A DNA stretch of 64,000 bases from Riemerella anatipestifer (GTDB lineage Bacteria; Bacteroidota; Bacteroidia; Flavobacteriales; Weeksellaceae): contig NZ_CP142016.1 in assembly GCF_035666175.1 (NCBI RefSeq), positions 2,418,001 to 2,482,000 of the forward strand, given 5' to 3'. Below the pieces are notes generated by a model. That model made no database searches. It saw only the letters and a program-made list of their open reading frames with translations, and was not told where the DNA came from. Both the position numbers and the translations under genes were made by a program. The first letter of the stretch is position 1. Every line of letters begins with the position of its first letter. Below, one piece after another: positions 54,516 through 64,000 of the stretch.

Positions 54516-57500
54516 TTACAAATCTTTCAGTAGTTCTTCTACCGCTCGTTTAAGCTGATTATCCTCGCCTTGATTGGCTTTTTCTTGATCTAAATAAACC
54601 TCTACATCTGGCTGAAGCTCAAAGTTTTCTAGATAAGTACCATCTTCTTTTTCATAGCCTACGACAGGAATTCCAAAATTTAATGTTGAATCTTGCAAGG
54701 TAACCCAATTAACTGAAGTCATTGTTCCTGGAACTGGTGCTCCTACCAACTTACCCAGTTTTAAGTGCTTATAAACCCACGGCGTACCATGTGCATTAGA
54801 ATAGTCTGCTTCGTTAATTACCATAATAGAAGGTTTCGTCCAACGGCGGCTAGGCATTACTCCATACTTCTTACCTTGAACTTTCTGAGTAAGGTATTTT
54901 TTAGCACTAAAGAAAACCTCTATATCCTCGTGCAAACGCCCACCTCCATTATTTCTAATATCTATTACGACACCTTCTTTATTATTATATTTCCCTAAAA
55001 CATCAGAATACACCTCACGGAAACTATCATCTCCCATAGAACGAATATGCACATAGCCTAACCTTCCGCCAGACCATTTTTCTACATCTGCGGCTCTTTG
55101 CTTAATCCATCTTTGATAAAGGATTTCGTTCCATCTCCACGCATTTATCCCTTTTATTTCTTCGTCCCAGCGTGTTCCATCTTTAGGATTATAAAGAGAA
55201 ATTAAAATCTTCTTTCCTGCTTTACCTTCCAAATACTGATAATAGTCTACTTTAGATGTAATAGCTTCCCCATCTATCTTTTCAATAATATGCCCTTGCT
55301 TAGCTTTAGAACGATAGTTATCAAACGGACTATTCACAGGTATTTCTTCTATCAAAAGCCCATTATCCTGTGGAGTGACAAATACACCTAGCTCCGCCGT
55401 AGCCTCTTGACTTAATGACGGAGAACGATACCTAGAACCTGTATGTGATACATTAAGCTCTCCTAAAAGCTCACTAAGCATTTCTGAAAAATCGTAGTTG
55501 TTATTGATATACGGAAGATATTTTCGGTATTGCTCTGTGAGTTTTTCCCAATTAACTCCGTGCATATCTTTAACATAAAAACGCTCTTTGAGTTCTCTTT
55601 TCACCATATCAAACATAAACTCTCTCTCCTTAGTTAAATCCAACTTCATATCTGCTGAAAAACTAAGGTCTTTTATCTTTTCTGATGGCAATTCTAAAAG
55701 TTTAGCTTTTTGTCCACTCAGTAAAAATATTTTCTTACCATCTTTACTTGCATCTAAATAAGCCGACGAACCATTGAGTTTAGACAATAGTTTTGTTGAC
55801 CTTTCTCTTAAATCGTGTACCCATAAATCAAACCCTTTTTCAAAAGAAGCTAGATAATAGAGTTTCTTTCCGTCCTTACTAATAATGGCATCGCCAAGCT
55901 CCGAAGAATTTGGTGTAAGTCTTACCACTCGTTCGGATAGATTCTCCCATTCTATATTGATATCTTTAGATTTTTTATCTTTCTTAGGCGTTTCTTTTTT
56001 ATCGTCTTTGCCATCTTTAGCATCTTCCGTTTCGGATTTCTTTTCATTCTTTTCAGCCTCAGTTAAAAGTTCGTATTCCTCTTTGTTCATACGGTATTTG
56101 TCGTAGGCTTCTCTATTGAGAAACACGATCATTTGGTCGCTCATAGAACCCCAAGAAGCATGATTACGCATTCCGTAGCGTTCAGATTTCCAAATAATAG
56201 CATTACCATCTAACGCCCAACGAGGATTGGTATCAAAATAACCAGAGTCTGTAATATTCACAATCTCCTTACCACCTTCTGTACTTATGATACCTATATC
56301 AGAATAAGGTACCCTATCCCTCGCAATATACTGTACTACAAGCCATTTCCCATCAGGTGACCACTCGTAATTGATATATCCATTTCTCTCTGTTTGATAC
56401 TTAGGGTCTGTAATTTTTCTGATTTTTTTAGTTTCAAAATTGTAAATAGCAATATGCGTTCGGTTCTGAACAAAAGCTACCTCTTTACCATCAGGCGAAT
56501 ATTGAGGATACATTTTCTCTGAATTATCACTAGGAATGAGTTTTTCTTCGGTAATTAGAGTTGCATTAGAAAAGTTAGGATCTTCTTTTCTTTGAATACT
56601 TGCTTTGTACAAATCCCAATATCCATCTCTATAACTGGCATAAACAAGACTTCTCCCATCTGCTGAAAAACTTACACCTTGCTCTGCAGCTGCCGTTTTA
56701 GTGATTTGTTTAGTTGTATTATAGTCGGTAGAATTTACAAAAACTTCTCCTCTGATTACCATTGCTATCTGCTTACCGTCTGGAGAAACCGAAGATGAAG
56801 TTGCCCCCGAACTGAATGCCATAAATTTACTCTGCTGATTAGAAACATCACTAATGATATTTACATTTACCTTCTGAGGTTTGCCCATCGGTTTGGATAA
56901 ATAAATTTCGCCATCATAACTGTAAGCTATATAGCCGTTATTCGCTACAGATAAATAACGTACTGGAAAATCTTTATGAAAAGTAACCTGTTCTATCTTA
57001 GAAGGCTGTGCAACAGAAGTTTTAAACACATTAAAATTACCCGCTCTTTCACTAAGGAAATATAAAGTTTTCCCGTCTGAACTCAATACAGGATTTCGGT
57101 CTTCTCCCTTCCAATTGATAATTTGAGTGTGCTTTTTAGACTTAAAATCGTATCTCCATATATCTCTCGTAACGGAAGAGGTATGATGTTTACGCCACTG
57201 ATTTTCGTTGCCTTTAATATTTTCATAATACATCGCCTCTCCGTTGGAAGTCAAGCTAATAGACTTAGTAGAAGAGTTGAAAATTCGCTTTGGCTGTCCT
57301 CCATCAATAGAAATTTGATATAACTGTATGGAAGCCGATGGAAAAATAACATTCTGAGGGCTATTTTGGAGATTAGCCGAATAGATAATATTTTTCCCAT
57401 CTTTAGAGAAAGCTAATGGCAATGCTGCCTGAGAATGGAAGGTAACTTGCTTTGCCTCTCCACCTTGAGAAGGCATAATAAAAATTCGTTGAAACCCATT

Positions 57501-57755
57501 TTCTCTATCACTACTAAACGCAATAAATTTCCCATCAGGAGACCATACAGGGTCTGAATCGTAAGCTGGATGTGTAGTAAGCCTTACTGCAGAACCACCC
57601 TCCGTAGAGACTGCATAAATGTCTCCCATATAGGTAAACGCAATTTTTTTTCCATCAGGAGAAATGGCAATATTTCTCAACCACAAAGGCGAATTGTTCC
57701 CAAAAACACTAGTCCAAACCAGTAGCAATAGTAAAGCAAAATTTAACTTTCTCAT
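54516..57755 (-). CDS. Tricorn-type S41 protease with beta-propeller domains
   Basis: 1079 residues with a signal peptide (cut near VFGNN, residue 20). PD40-type propeller repeats dominate the first ~650 residues (many S-PDGK-IAF motifs), followed by a PDZ-like segment and an S41 peptidase domain with VVIDIRNNGGGR and NEADYSNAHGTPWVY, containing the probable nucleophile region. Exported, probably periplasmic. Its stop lies 3 bp from the end of IS copy 2, but the C-terminus looks complete. Confidence 0.88.
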   Translation of the reverse strand: MRKLNFALLLLLVWTSVFGNNSPLWLRNIAISPDGKKIAFTYMGDIYAVSTEGGSAVRLTTHPAYDSDPVWSPDGKFIAFSSDRENGFQRIFIMPSQGGEAKQVTFHSQAALPLAFSKDGKNIIYSANLQNSPQNVIFPSASIQLYQISIDGGQPKRIFNSSTKSISLTSNGEAMYYENIKGNENQWRKHHTSSVTRDIWRYDFKSKKHTQIINWKGEDRNPVLSSDGKTLYFLSERAGNFNVFKTSVAQPSKIEQVTFHKDFPVRYLSVANNGYIAYSYDGEIYLSKPMGKPQKVNVNIISDVSNQQSKFMAFSSGATSSSVSPDGKQIAMVIRGEVFVNSTDYNTTKQITKTAAAEQGVSFSADGRSLVYASYRDGYWDLYKASIQRKEDPNFSNATLITEEKLIPSDNSEKMYPQYSPDGKEVAFVQNRTHIAIYNFETKKIRKITDPKYQTERNGYINYEWSPDGKWLVVQYIARDRVPYSDIGIISTEGGKEIVNITDSGYFDTNPRWALDGNAIIWKSERYGMRNHASWGSMSDQMIVFLNREAYDKYRMNKEEYELLTEAEKNEKKSETEDAKDGKDDKKETPKKDKKSKDINIEWENLSERVVRLTPNSSELGDAIISKDGKKLYYLASFEKGFDLWVHDLRERSTKLLSKLNGSSAYLDASKDGKKIFLLSGQKAKLLELPSEKIKDLSFSADMKLDLTKEREFMFDMVKRELKERFYVKDMHGVNWEKLTEQYRKYLPYINNNYDFSEMLSELLGELNVSHTGSRYRSPSLSQEATAELGVFVTPQDNGLLIEEIPVNSPFDNYRSKAKQGHIIEKIDGEAITSKVDYYQYLEGKAGKKILISLYNPKDGTRWDEEIKGINAWRWNEILYQRWIKQRAADVEKWSGGRLGYVHIRSMGDDSFREVYSDVLGKYNNKEGVVIDIRNNGGGRLHEDIEVFFSAKKYLTQKVQGKKYGVMPSRRWTKPSIMVINEADYSNAHGTPWVYKHLKLGKLVGAPVPGTMTSVNWVTLQDSTLNFGIPVVGYEKEDGTYLENFELQPDVEVYLDQEKANQGEDNQLKRAVEELLKDL

Positions 57756-57877
57756 CGTTTTTTATAATAAATTCTTAGTTAATCAGTAGAAAGTGAACTC
57801 TCACTAAAGACCTCATCCCCCAAAAATACAAAAAATATATAAATCGGATTTTCACTCTTAAAATCAGTATAAAAACA

Positions 57878-57905
57878 AAAGACTGCCTCAAAAAGACAGT
57901 CTTTA
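57878..57905 (-). terminator. Intrinsic terminator after the GH97 gene
   Basis: AAAGACTG (57878-57885) pairs with CAGTCTTT (57897-57904), with an A-run before it that gives a T-run on the minus strand. It lies about 22 nt after the GH97 stop. Confidence 0.8.
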
Positions 57906-57926
57906 AAATTGAATAAATCATTAAAT

Positions 57927-60074
57927 TTATTTTACAGGTTTGATAGAAATAGCGTATCCTCCACTTCTTGCCATTTTAACAGGAATTTTAGACTTGCTAG
58001 TTACTACCTTTTTGTAAATATGATACGATTGTGGATTATTAACATAATCAGCATCTTTACCATCTTCGTAGATAGTTGCTTCATATTTTCTACCTTTATC
58101 AAGGAATGATAAATCTACCACAAAATCTCTAGCATTTTCGTCTGTGATACCACCCACAAACCATTCTTCTTTTCCCTTAGCCTTTCTAGCAGTATGAATG
58201 TAATCTCCTGGTTCGGCAGCTAGGATTTTAGTATCGTCCCAATCCACAGCAACATCTTTTATAAACTGAAACGCATCTAAATGTTTCTCGTAGTTTTCTG
58301 GTAAATCCGCAGCCATCTGTAAAGGCGAATACATCACAACATAAAGCCCTAACTGTTTTGCTAAAGTAGTTTTAACAAATCTAGTATCGTTAGGGAAATA
58401 ATAGTTCATTTTAGTTTGGAAAATCCCTGGTGTATAGTCCATTGGACCACCCATAAATCTCGTAAACGGCAATATGGTCTGGTGTTCTGGTGGGTTACCT
58501 CCAAAAACTTCGTATTCAGTACCTCTAGCAGCTTCAGCAGCTACCCAGTTAGGATAAGTTCTATTAAGTCCAGAAGGTCTTACAGACTCGTGAGAGTTAA
58601 CCATAATTTTGTAATTCGCAGCTTTTTCTGCGACACGGTTGTAATGGTTAATCATCCATTGGCTATAATGATGTTCGCCTCTAGGAATAATATTGCCCAC
58701 ATAACCACTTTTAACAGCAGTATATCCGTATTTATTCATTAGTTTAAATGCCTCATCTGCCCACCTTTCGTAGTTAGTTGCTGCTCCCGATGTTTCGTGA
58801 TGCATCATTAAACGAATTCCTTTTTTATGAGCATAATCGTTAAGCATTTTTATATCAAAATCAGGATATGGCGTAACGAAATCAAAAACAAATTCCTTCG
58901 ATTTACCAAACCAGTCTTCCCAACCAATGTTCCAACCTTCAATTAACAATGCATCAAAACCGTGTTTAGAGGCAAAGTCTATATAGTTTTTTACCTTTTC
59001 GTTATTAGCAGCGTGTTTTCCGTTAGGTGTTAGTTTCGTGAAATCGGTTTCTCCTATTTTTACATTGTCTGCCGTAGAGTACGCCCACTGAGATTTACCT
59101 ATAATCATTTCCCACCATACGCCCATGTATTTAGTAGGTTTAATCCAAGAAGTATCTTTGTACTTGGTAGGCTCATTAAGATTGAATAACATTTTAGAAG
59201 CTAAAACTTCCTCTGCCTTTGGTGATGCAATGATGGTTCTCCAAGGTGTAACCGCAGAAGTTTGAATATAGCCTTTTGCTCCTTGTGCATCAGGCGTAAG
59301 ATGAATTGTAAATTTGTAATCTTTAGCACTTACATCTAAGTTAGACGCAGGATAATCTATCACAGCAGCTTCTGCCAAGTTAATATAGAGCGGCTTCTTA
59401 CCTTCTCTTTTAAGCATTAGCGGTGTCTGAACTCCGTTTTTGATAGGACTTTGCGAAACATTGTCTTCCACAGCAGCAGCCCATTTAGCTGGTATTTCGG
59501 AAACATTACTCGTCTGATAAACATACTCTTGCGTATCATAATCTCCAGCTAACCACCAAGCCTTCATATCCGTAGGGAAATCAAACTCGGTAAGCTCTTC
59601 TTTTATGATAAAATAGTTGAGATTTTCTTGTTGTGGAAATTCATAACGGAAACCTAAACCATCGTTAAAAAGCCTGAATTTAACAACGATATTCTTATTC
59701 TGTTCCTTTTGATTTAAAGTAATCGCAAGTTCATTATAATGATTTTTATAGAACTTTTTTTCACCTAGAACAGGTTGCCAGTCTTCATTTTTAGAATCTC
59801 TTTTTTCATCTATCTTTACAAAGCCAGAACTCAAGTTTAAGCTCTCTTGATTGCTGATGTCTTTATAGTTATAAGTTGATTTCTTAAAAACTTCAAAACC
59901 TAATTTTGACGGCTCTAATACAGGATTACCTTCATAACTAAGGCTATAATACGGAACTCCGTTCTCTAGTTTGAAATTCATTTCAAACTTGCCATCAGGC
60001 GATTTTAGGCTCTGTGCAGACAAGACTCCGAAAGAAAGTCCTAAGAATGCTATGGCGATATTTCTTTTCTTCAT
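57927..60074 (-). CDS. Glycoside hydrolase family 97 protein (SusB-like alpha-glucosidase/galactosidase)
   Basis: 715 residues with a signal peptide (cut near SAQ, residue 21). The N-terminal beta-sandwich is followed by a TIM barrel with GFDALLIEGWNIGWEDWFG, then MMHHETSGAATNYERW and KIMVNSHESVRPSG, all characteristic of GH97. The family hydrolyses alpha-glucosides or alpha-galactosides, inverting or retaining by subgroup. It follows susC and susD on the same strand, fitting a small glycan-utilisation operon. Confidence 0.9.
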   Translation of the reverse strand: MKKRNIAIAFLGLSFGVLSAQSLKSPDGKFEMNFKLENGVPYYSLSYEGNPVLEPSKLGFEVFKKSTYNYKDISNQESLNLSSGFVKIDEKRDSKNEDWQPVLGEKKFYKNHYNELAITLNQKEQNKNIVVKFRLFNDGLGFRYEFPQQENLNYFIIKEELTEFDFPTDMKAWWLAGDYDTQEYVYQTSNVSEIPAKWAAAVEDNVSQSPIKNGVQTPLMLKREGKKPLYINLAEAAVIDYPASNLDVSAKDYKFTIHLTPDAQGAKGYIQTSAVTPWRTIIASPKAEEVLASKMLFNLNEPTKYKDTSWIKPTKYMGVWWEMIIGKSQWAYSTADNVKIGETDFTKLTPNGKHAANNEKVKNYIDFASKHGFDALLIEGWNIGWEDWFGKSKEFVFDFVTPYPDFDIKMLNDYAHKKGIRLMMHHETSGAATNYERWADEAFKLMNKYGYTAVKSGYVGNIIPRGEHHYSQWMINHYNRVAEKAANYKIMVNSHESVRPSGLNRTYPNWVAAEAARGTEYEVFGGNPPEHQTILPFTRFMGGPMDYTPGIFQTKMNYYFPNDTRFVKTTLAKQLGLYVVMYSPLQMAADLPENYEKHLDAFQFIKDVAVDWDDTKILAAEPGDYIHTARKAKGKEEWFVGGITDENARDFVVDLSFLDKGRKYEATIYEDGKDADYVNNPQSYHIYKKVVTSKSKIPVKMARSGGYAISIKPVK

Positions 60075-60105
60075 AACTGATATTTATATATAGTTGAATT
60101 AAACG

Positions 60106-60136
60106 GCAAAAGTGTTGTTTTAGGCAACACTTTTGC
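60106..60136 (-). terminator. Hairpin between susD and the GH97 gene
   Basis: GCAAAAGTGTTG (60106-60117) pairs perfectly with CAACACTTTTGC (60125-60136). In the susCD transcript it would end or pause transcription, or protect the upstream mRNA. This lowers GH97 relative to susCD, as is often seen for these operons. Confidence 0.7.
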
Positions 60137-60157
60137 TATATTTAGGTTATAATTATA

Positions 60158-61750
60158 CTAGTAACCAGGGTTCTGAACCAAGTTAGGGTTAGCTATCAAA
60201 TCTCTTGATGGAATTGGATAGAGGTTTCTAGTGTCACTTACTGCAGTACCATCTTTAACACCTCCTTTCCAAGGCCATAGATAAGCACCAGAAGTAAATT
60301 TACCGAAACGAATTAAATCGGTTCTTCTTGTACCTTCCCAAGCTAACTCTCTAGCTCTTTCGTCTAAGATGAAGTCTAAAGTTAATTGTGATGCAGTAAT
60401 ATTTCCATTAGTATTGCCATAGGCTCTTTCTCTAATTTTATTTACATAAGTAAGAGCTTTGCTAAGGTCTCCAGAACCTCCTCTCAATACTGCTTCTGCA
60501 TACATAAGATAAGCATCTGCTAAACGGAATAGAGGGAAATCTGTATCTGTAAAAGTTCCTGAAACATCAGAACCTGCTTTACCTGCTCTATCTATATTTT
60601 TAAACTTAATGAACGCATAACCATCTGTAAATGAAGCTATATCGTTAATTTCATAATTCTGCCCATTGGTAAAAAATCTACCTCTTTTGTCTATATCTCC
60701 TAAAGCATTCGGGAATTTTTCTACTAAATTTTTAGTAGCTCTAAGTCCTCCCCAACCACCGTTGATACCAAAATTAGAAGCCGTCATCTTTCCTCCTACA
60801 GCAGCATGAATAAGATATGTTGTACCTCCATAAGTACGAGAGCTAATACCATCGTAATTGATAGAAAATACTACCTCATTATTATCCAAATGATTATCTG
60901 CTAAGAAAAGTTCCTCGTAATTTCCTTTTAAGCTATACCCTGCCGTTGCTACCTTTTCTGCATAATCAGCTGCTTCTGTATATCTTTTTTCTCCTGTATA
61001 AACTTCTGCATTAAGGTAAAGTTTAGCAAGCAGCATCCATACAGCAGCTCTATCTGCTCTCCCGTATTCGTTAGCTCTTGGCGCTTTTAATAATCCTTCT
61101 AAGTCTTTTAATTCTTTTTCTACATATTGGAATAAAGCTTTCCTTTCTATTCTCGCAGGAGGCGTTAAACCTATTTCTGTATTTTCATTTACAAAAGGAA
61201 TATTACCAAATAAATCTACGGCGTGTGCATAACTCAGTGCTCTTAAAAAACGAGCTTCATTTCTGAAAAGTCTAGCTTCTTCAGCCTGAACTCCTGTAAT
61301 ACCACGAGACGATAGTTTATCGTCAGACATTTCTCTAATAAATTCACTGGTAAGTGTTACTTGATACATAATACGATAATACATTGCTGTAACAAACTGG
61401 TTATCAGAACCCCAAATCATAGTATTCATTTCTGGTAAATTGGGATCTCTCCATGCTATCACCGCTTCGTCAGTAGGTAACTCTTGTAGTTGGAAATACT
61501 GTCTTAAATAGTTAGACATACCACTATTGATACCTTTAATATCTGCCTTACCATCACCACCTTCTTGTCCACTTATTGCTAACCCAGCATAACATTTCGC
61601 TAAGACATTTTTGTAATTGGCAAAATCTGAGTAAACGCTTACAGAGGTAACATCACTACTATGCACTTGATCCAAATCTCTTTCACACGAAGTAAGAGAG
61701 AAATTAAATGCTAAAGCAGCTATTCCTATTTTTAAATATTTTAAGTTCAT
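60158..61750 (-). CDS. RagB/SusD family nutrient-uptake lipoprotein
   Basis: 530 residues with a lipobox (SLTSCERDL, cysteine about residue 23). TPR-like helices and the C-terminal FILDERARELAWEGTRRTDLIRFGKF are the SusD signature. It is a surface lipoprotein forming the lid over the SusC pore. It lies 32 bp after susC. Confidence 0.92.
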   Translation of the reverse strand: MNLKYLKIGIAALAFNFSLTSCERDLDQVHSSDVTSVSVYSDFANYKNVLAKCYAGLAISGQEGGDGKADIKGINSGMSNYLRQYFQLQELPTDEAVIAWRDPNLPEMNTMIWGSDNQFVTAMYYRIMYQVTLTSEFIREMSDDKLSSRGITGVQAEEARLFRNEARFLRALSYAHAVDLFGNIPFVNENTEIGLTPPARIERKALFQYVEKELKDLEGLLKAPRANEYGRADRAAVWMLLAKLYLNAEVYTGEKRYTEAADYAEKVATAGYSLKGNYEELFLADNHLDNNEVVFSINYDGISSRTYGGTTYLIHAAVGGKMTASNFGINGGWGGLRATKNLVEKFPNALGDIDKRGRFFTNGQNYEINDIASFTDGYAFIKFKNIDRAGKAGSDVSGTFTDTDFPLFRLADAYLMYAEAVLRGGSGDLSKALTYVNKIRERAYGNTNGNITASQLTLDFILDERARELAWEGTRRTDLIRFGKFTSGAYLWPWKGGVKDGTAVSDTRNLYPIPSRDLIANPNLVQNPGY

Positions 61751-61782
61751 TATTTTAAATTTTTAACTTGTATAACTTTTAA

Positions 61783-64000
61783 TTAAAACTGAAGGTTGAA
61801 ACCTAATGAATACACACGAGGTCTTTGGTAGAAATTGTTATCAATACCATTGAAAACCTCTGGGTCTACCCCGCTATACTTGGTAATCACAAAAACATTG
61901 TTTACAGAGGCATTCACTCTCAGTCTTGCATTTCCTATAAACTGAGGGAAATTATAGCCTATATTGATATTATCCATTCTTAAGAATGAAGCATCTTCTA
62001 CATAATAATCTGAAAAATATTGAGATGTCGTAAACCCTGTATTAAGATAGTCTCTTGTAAGATTTTGAAGATAGCCGTTAGTTCCTATGTTTTGTAGATT
62101 TCCGTATCTAGCATTGGCATTATTGTAAACATAGTTACCTAAACTAGCTCTAAGTGCAAATCCCATATCCCAATTTTTATAGGTCATTCTAGATGTAAAT
62201 GCAAATAGAGCTTTTGGCATAGACGATTGGTATTCATACAAATCTTGCTCGTTTATAATGCCATCTCCGTTTCTATCTACATAATCGCCTTCTATTGGTC
62301 TTCCACTAGCATCATATTTCTGCTGATAAACATAGAAAGAATTTGGTTTATAACCTACAGAATGTGTTTGTATCAAACCACCTGTAATGCCTGATATACC
62401 ACCTACAAGCACTCTTTGACCAGCTCCTTCATTAGCTGCTAAATTGGTAATTTTAGCATCTTGGAATGTTGCATTAGCAGAAATATCCCAAGAGAAATTT
62501 TCGTTTTGAATAGCCTTCCACAATGCACCAATTTCAAGCCCTTTAGATTCCATATTTCCTATGTTTGATAAAAGTAAATTGGTAAAGTTAGCACCTCCTG
62601 GGGTTGGAGCCTCACTTAGTAAATCTACTGTATATCTCTTGTAAGCATCTACATTAAATAGTAATCTATCTTTCAAAACACCAAAGTCTAATCCTATATT
62701 GGTAGTTCTTGTAGTTTCCCATCTAATGTTTGGGTCATAGCCTTCTGGACGATAAAGAGTGTAAGGTACACCTCCAAAAAGATAATTAGCTCCAGAGTTA
62801 GAGATACTATATACTGCCAAATAAGGATAATCGCCTGAAATATCCTGTTGACCTGTTACCCCCCAACCTCCTCTCAGTTTAAAAGTAGAGATTGTAGTGT
62901 TACCTTTAAGGAAGTTCTCTTGATCAATTCTCCAAGCTAATGATACGGATGGAAAATAGCCCCATCTATTATTACTATTAAACCTAGAAGAACCATCTCT
63001 ACGCACAGAAGCCGTTAGTAAGTATCTATTTTTAAATGTATAATTTAATCTAGTATAGTAAGAAAGTAATAAGTTTTGCGTAAAGAAATCTACACCACTC
63101 GCAGGGTCTTTAGTTCCATCTCCGTAGATTGTAGGTGCAAAAGGTTTAGTTTCATTCCATTTTTGGTAAGAATACCCCGCCATTACATCAATATCAGAGT
63201 CTATAGAAGGTAGTTTTTTGGAATAATTTAAATAAAATTCTAAAAGCCTATTTTTCTTTTCCTGTTCATAGTTTCTGTTCGTTCCTTTTTGGAAGTATGA
63301 TGATGCTAATGTAGGTAAAGTAGTAACTGTTCCGTTAGAGTTAGATAGGTCTAGACCTAAATTTAAGTTAGCTCTGAGCTCTGGTAAGAAATGAAATTTA
63401 TAGTCAAACTGAACATTCCCCAAGAGTCTTTTTACATAAGAAACATCTCTCCTTTGATAGAGCATAGAAAGAGGGTTTCTCGTTGCATTTTGGTTAGGTA
63501 TTCCATTGTCCATCCATTCCCAATAACCGCCCATCGCCTGATTAGAAGCATCATAAATGTTTTGTGTTGGATCAAACGCAATAGCCGCATTGATGGCCTC
63601 TCCATCAGTAAACCTATTTTCTACATAAGTCCCTTTTAAGTTAAAATTAATATCCAAATGATTATTAAATAATTTTGGATTTAAGTTTAAACCTGCGGTG
63701 CTTCTTTCTATATTATTAGTTCTAATAATACCATCTTGGTTAAGGTATCCTAAAGATAGTCTAAATGGCACTTTACCAATCCCTCCAGATAACGTTAAAT
63801 TATTATCAAAGCCTGTCGCTAATTGATAAAAAGCTTCTTGCCAGTTGGTATTTGCATTACCTAATTTAGAAATATAATCCGCCGATGCTTTATCCTTTAC
63901 TAAAGTTCTGAATTCGTTAGCATCCATCATATTCACCGTTCCAAATCTTTGAGAAACAGATGTTGTGGAATTATAGCCTACTCTAAGTTTTCCTCTAGTT
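61783..64000 (-). CDS. SusC/RagA family TonB-linked outer-membrane transporter, N-terminus beyond the window edge
   Basis: Over 739 residues continue in frame to base 64000, so the N-terminal plug and signal lie outside. Barrel-strand repeats with alternating aromatic residues, the segment TASVRRDGSSRFNSNNRWGYFPS and the C-terminal YSLGFNLQF (ending in Phe) are typical of SusC. It imports oligosaccharides together with SusD, powered by TonB. The GTG at 63936 is internal, not the start. Confidence 0.92.
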   Translation of the reverse strand, partial: TRGKLRVGYNSTTSVSQRFGTVNMMDANEFRTLVKDKASADYISKLGNANTNWQEAFYQLATGFDNNLTLSGGIGKVPFRLSLGYLNQDGIIRTNNIERSTAGLNLNPKLFNNHLDINFNLKGTYVENRFTDGEAINAAIAFDPTQNIYDASNQAMGGYWEWMDNGIPNQNATRNPLSMLYQRRDVSYVKRLLGNVQFDYKFHFLPELRANLNLGLDLSNSNGTVTTLPTLASSYFQKGTNRNYEQEKKNRLLEFYLNYSKKLPSIDSDIDVMAGYSYQKWNETKPFAPTIYGDGTKDPASGVDFFTQNLLLSYYTRLNYTFKNRYLLTASVRRDGSSRFNSNNRWGYFPSVSLAWRIDQENFLKGNTTISTFKLRGGWGVTGQQDISGDYPYLAVYSISNSGANYLFGGVPYTLYRPEGYDPNIRWETTRTTNIGLDFGVLKDRLLFNVDAYKRYTVDLLSEAPTPGGANFTNLLLSNIGNMESKGLEIGALWKAIQNENFSWDISANATFQDAKITNLAANEGAGQRVLVGGISGITGGLIQTHSVGYKPNSFYVYQQKYDASGRPIEGDYVDRNGDGIINEQDLYEYQSSMPKALFAFTSRMTYKNWDMGFALRASLGNYVYNNANARYGNLQNIGTNGYLQNLTRDYLNTGFTTSQYFSDYYVEDASFLRMDNINIGYNFPQFIGNARLRVNASVNNVFVITKYSGVDPEVFNGIDNNFYQRPRVYSLGFNLQF

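Overview
The window looks like chromosome of an AT-rich Flavobacteriia species (Weeksellaceae). Riemerella anatipestifer is the best guess, from the combination of class A and class D beta-lactamases, ere(D)-, erm(F)- and tet(X)-type genes, an IS982-family element like ISRa1, a GLPGLI protein, a SusC/SusD locus and promoters of the Bacteroidetes type (TTG-N19-21-TAnnTTTG). The species call is inference.

Layout. 1-7671: ordinary chromosome (partial RsmB-like rRNA methyltransferase, CCA tRNA nucleotidyltransferase, aconitase, GLPGLI protein, Wzx-like flippase). 7937-53517: one long gene-cassette array. 54516-64000: ordinary chromosome again (tricorn-type S41 protease, GH97 glycosidase, SusD, partial SusC), probably a small glycan-utilisation locus.

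The array is the main object. I parse it into 44 units, numbered here unit 1 to unit 44. Nearly every unit begins TTRRRY (TTAGC, TTGTG, TTATG and similar) just after a G, and ends with an attC-like site: an R'' 7-mer ending AAC, a GC-rich left arm, a 90-160 nt AT-rich centre, a complementary GC-rich right arm, then G^TTRRRY shared with the next unit. This is integron cassette architecture, but no integrase or other tyrosine recombinase is encoded in the window, so it is a cluster of attC sites lacking an integrase, or one served in trans. 31 units carry recognisable genes, 8 carry no convincing gene (two families), and 5 are about 160 bp palindromic gene-less units.

Cargo falls into blocks. 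Units 1-13 are dominated by antibiotic resistance: class A and class D beta-lactamases, two erm(F), an EstT-like macrolide esterase fused to floR, ere(D) and tet(X), plus a duplicated CDF transporter and a duplicated DUF6934-like pair. Units 17-44 are dominated by defence, toxin-antitoxin and small unknown genes: a GmrSD-like protein, a zeta-type toxin, a complete DpnII-type restriction-modification system, HigBA and YefM-YoeB pairs, a large helicase-nuclease with a coiled-coil membrane partner, a GTPase, a DUF2971 protein, a SUKH-like protein, lipoproteins and small membrane proteins.

Most unexpected observations: (1) the commonest attC family and one other carry a near-consensus Bacteroidetes promoter in their central loop, pointing into the next cassette, so cassettes may be expressed by the attC upstream rather than by one common promoter; (2) two different gene-less cassette families share a 17-bp hairpin with a compensatory change; (3) a palindromic mini-cassette occurs five times with its 13-nt loop inverted in one copy; (4) an IS982-family copy sits at the right end without a target duplication, suggesting that the distal end of the array was deleted.
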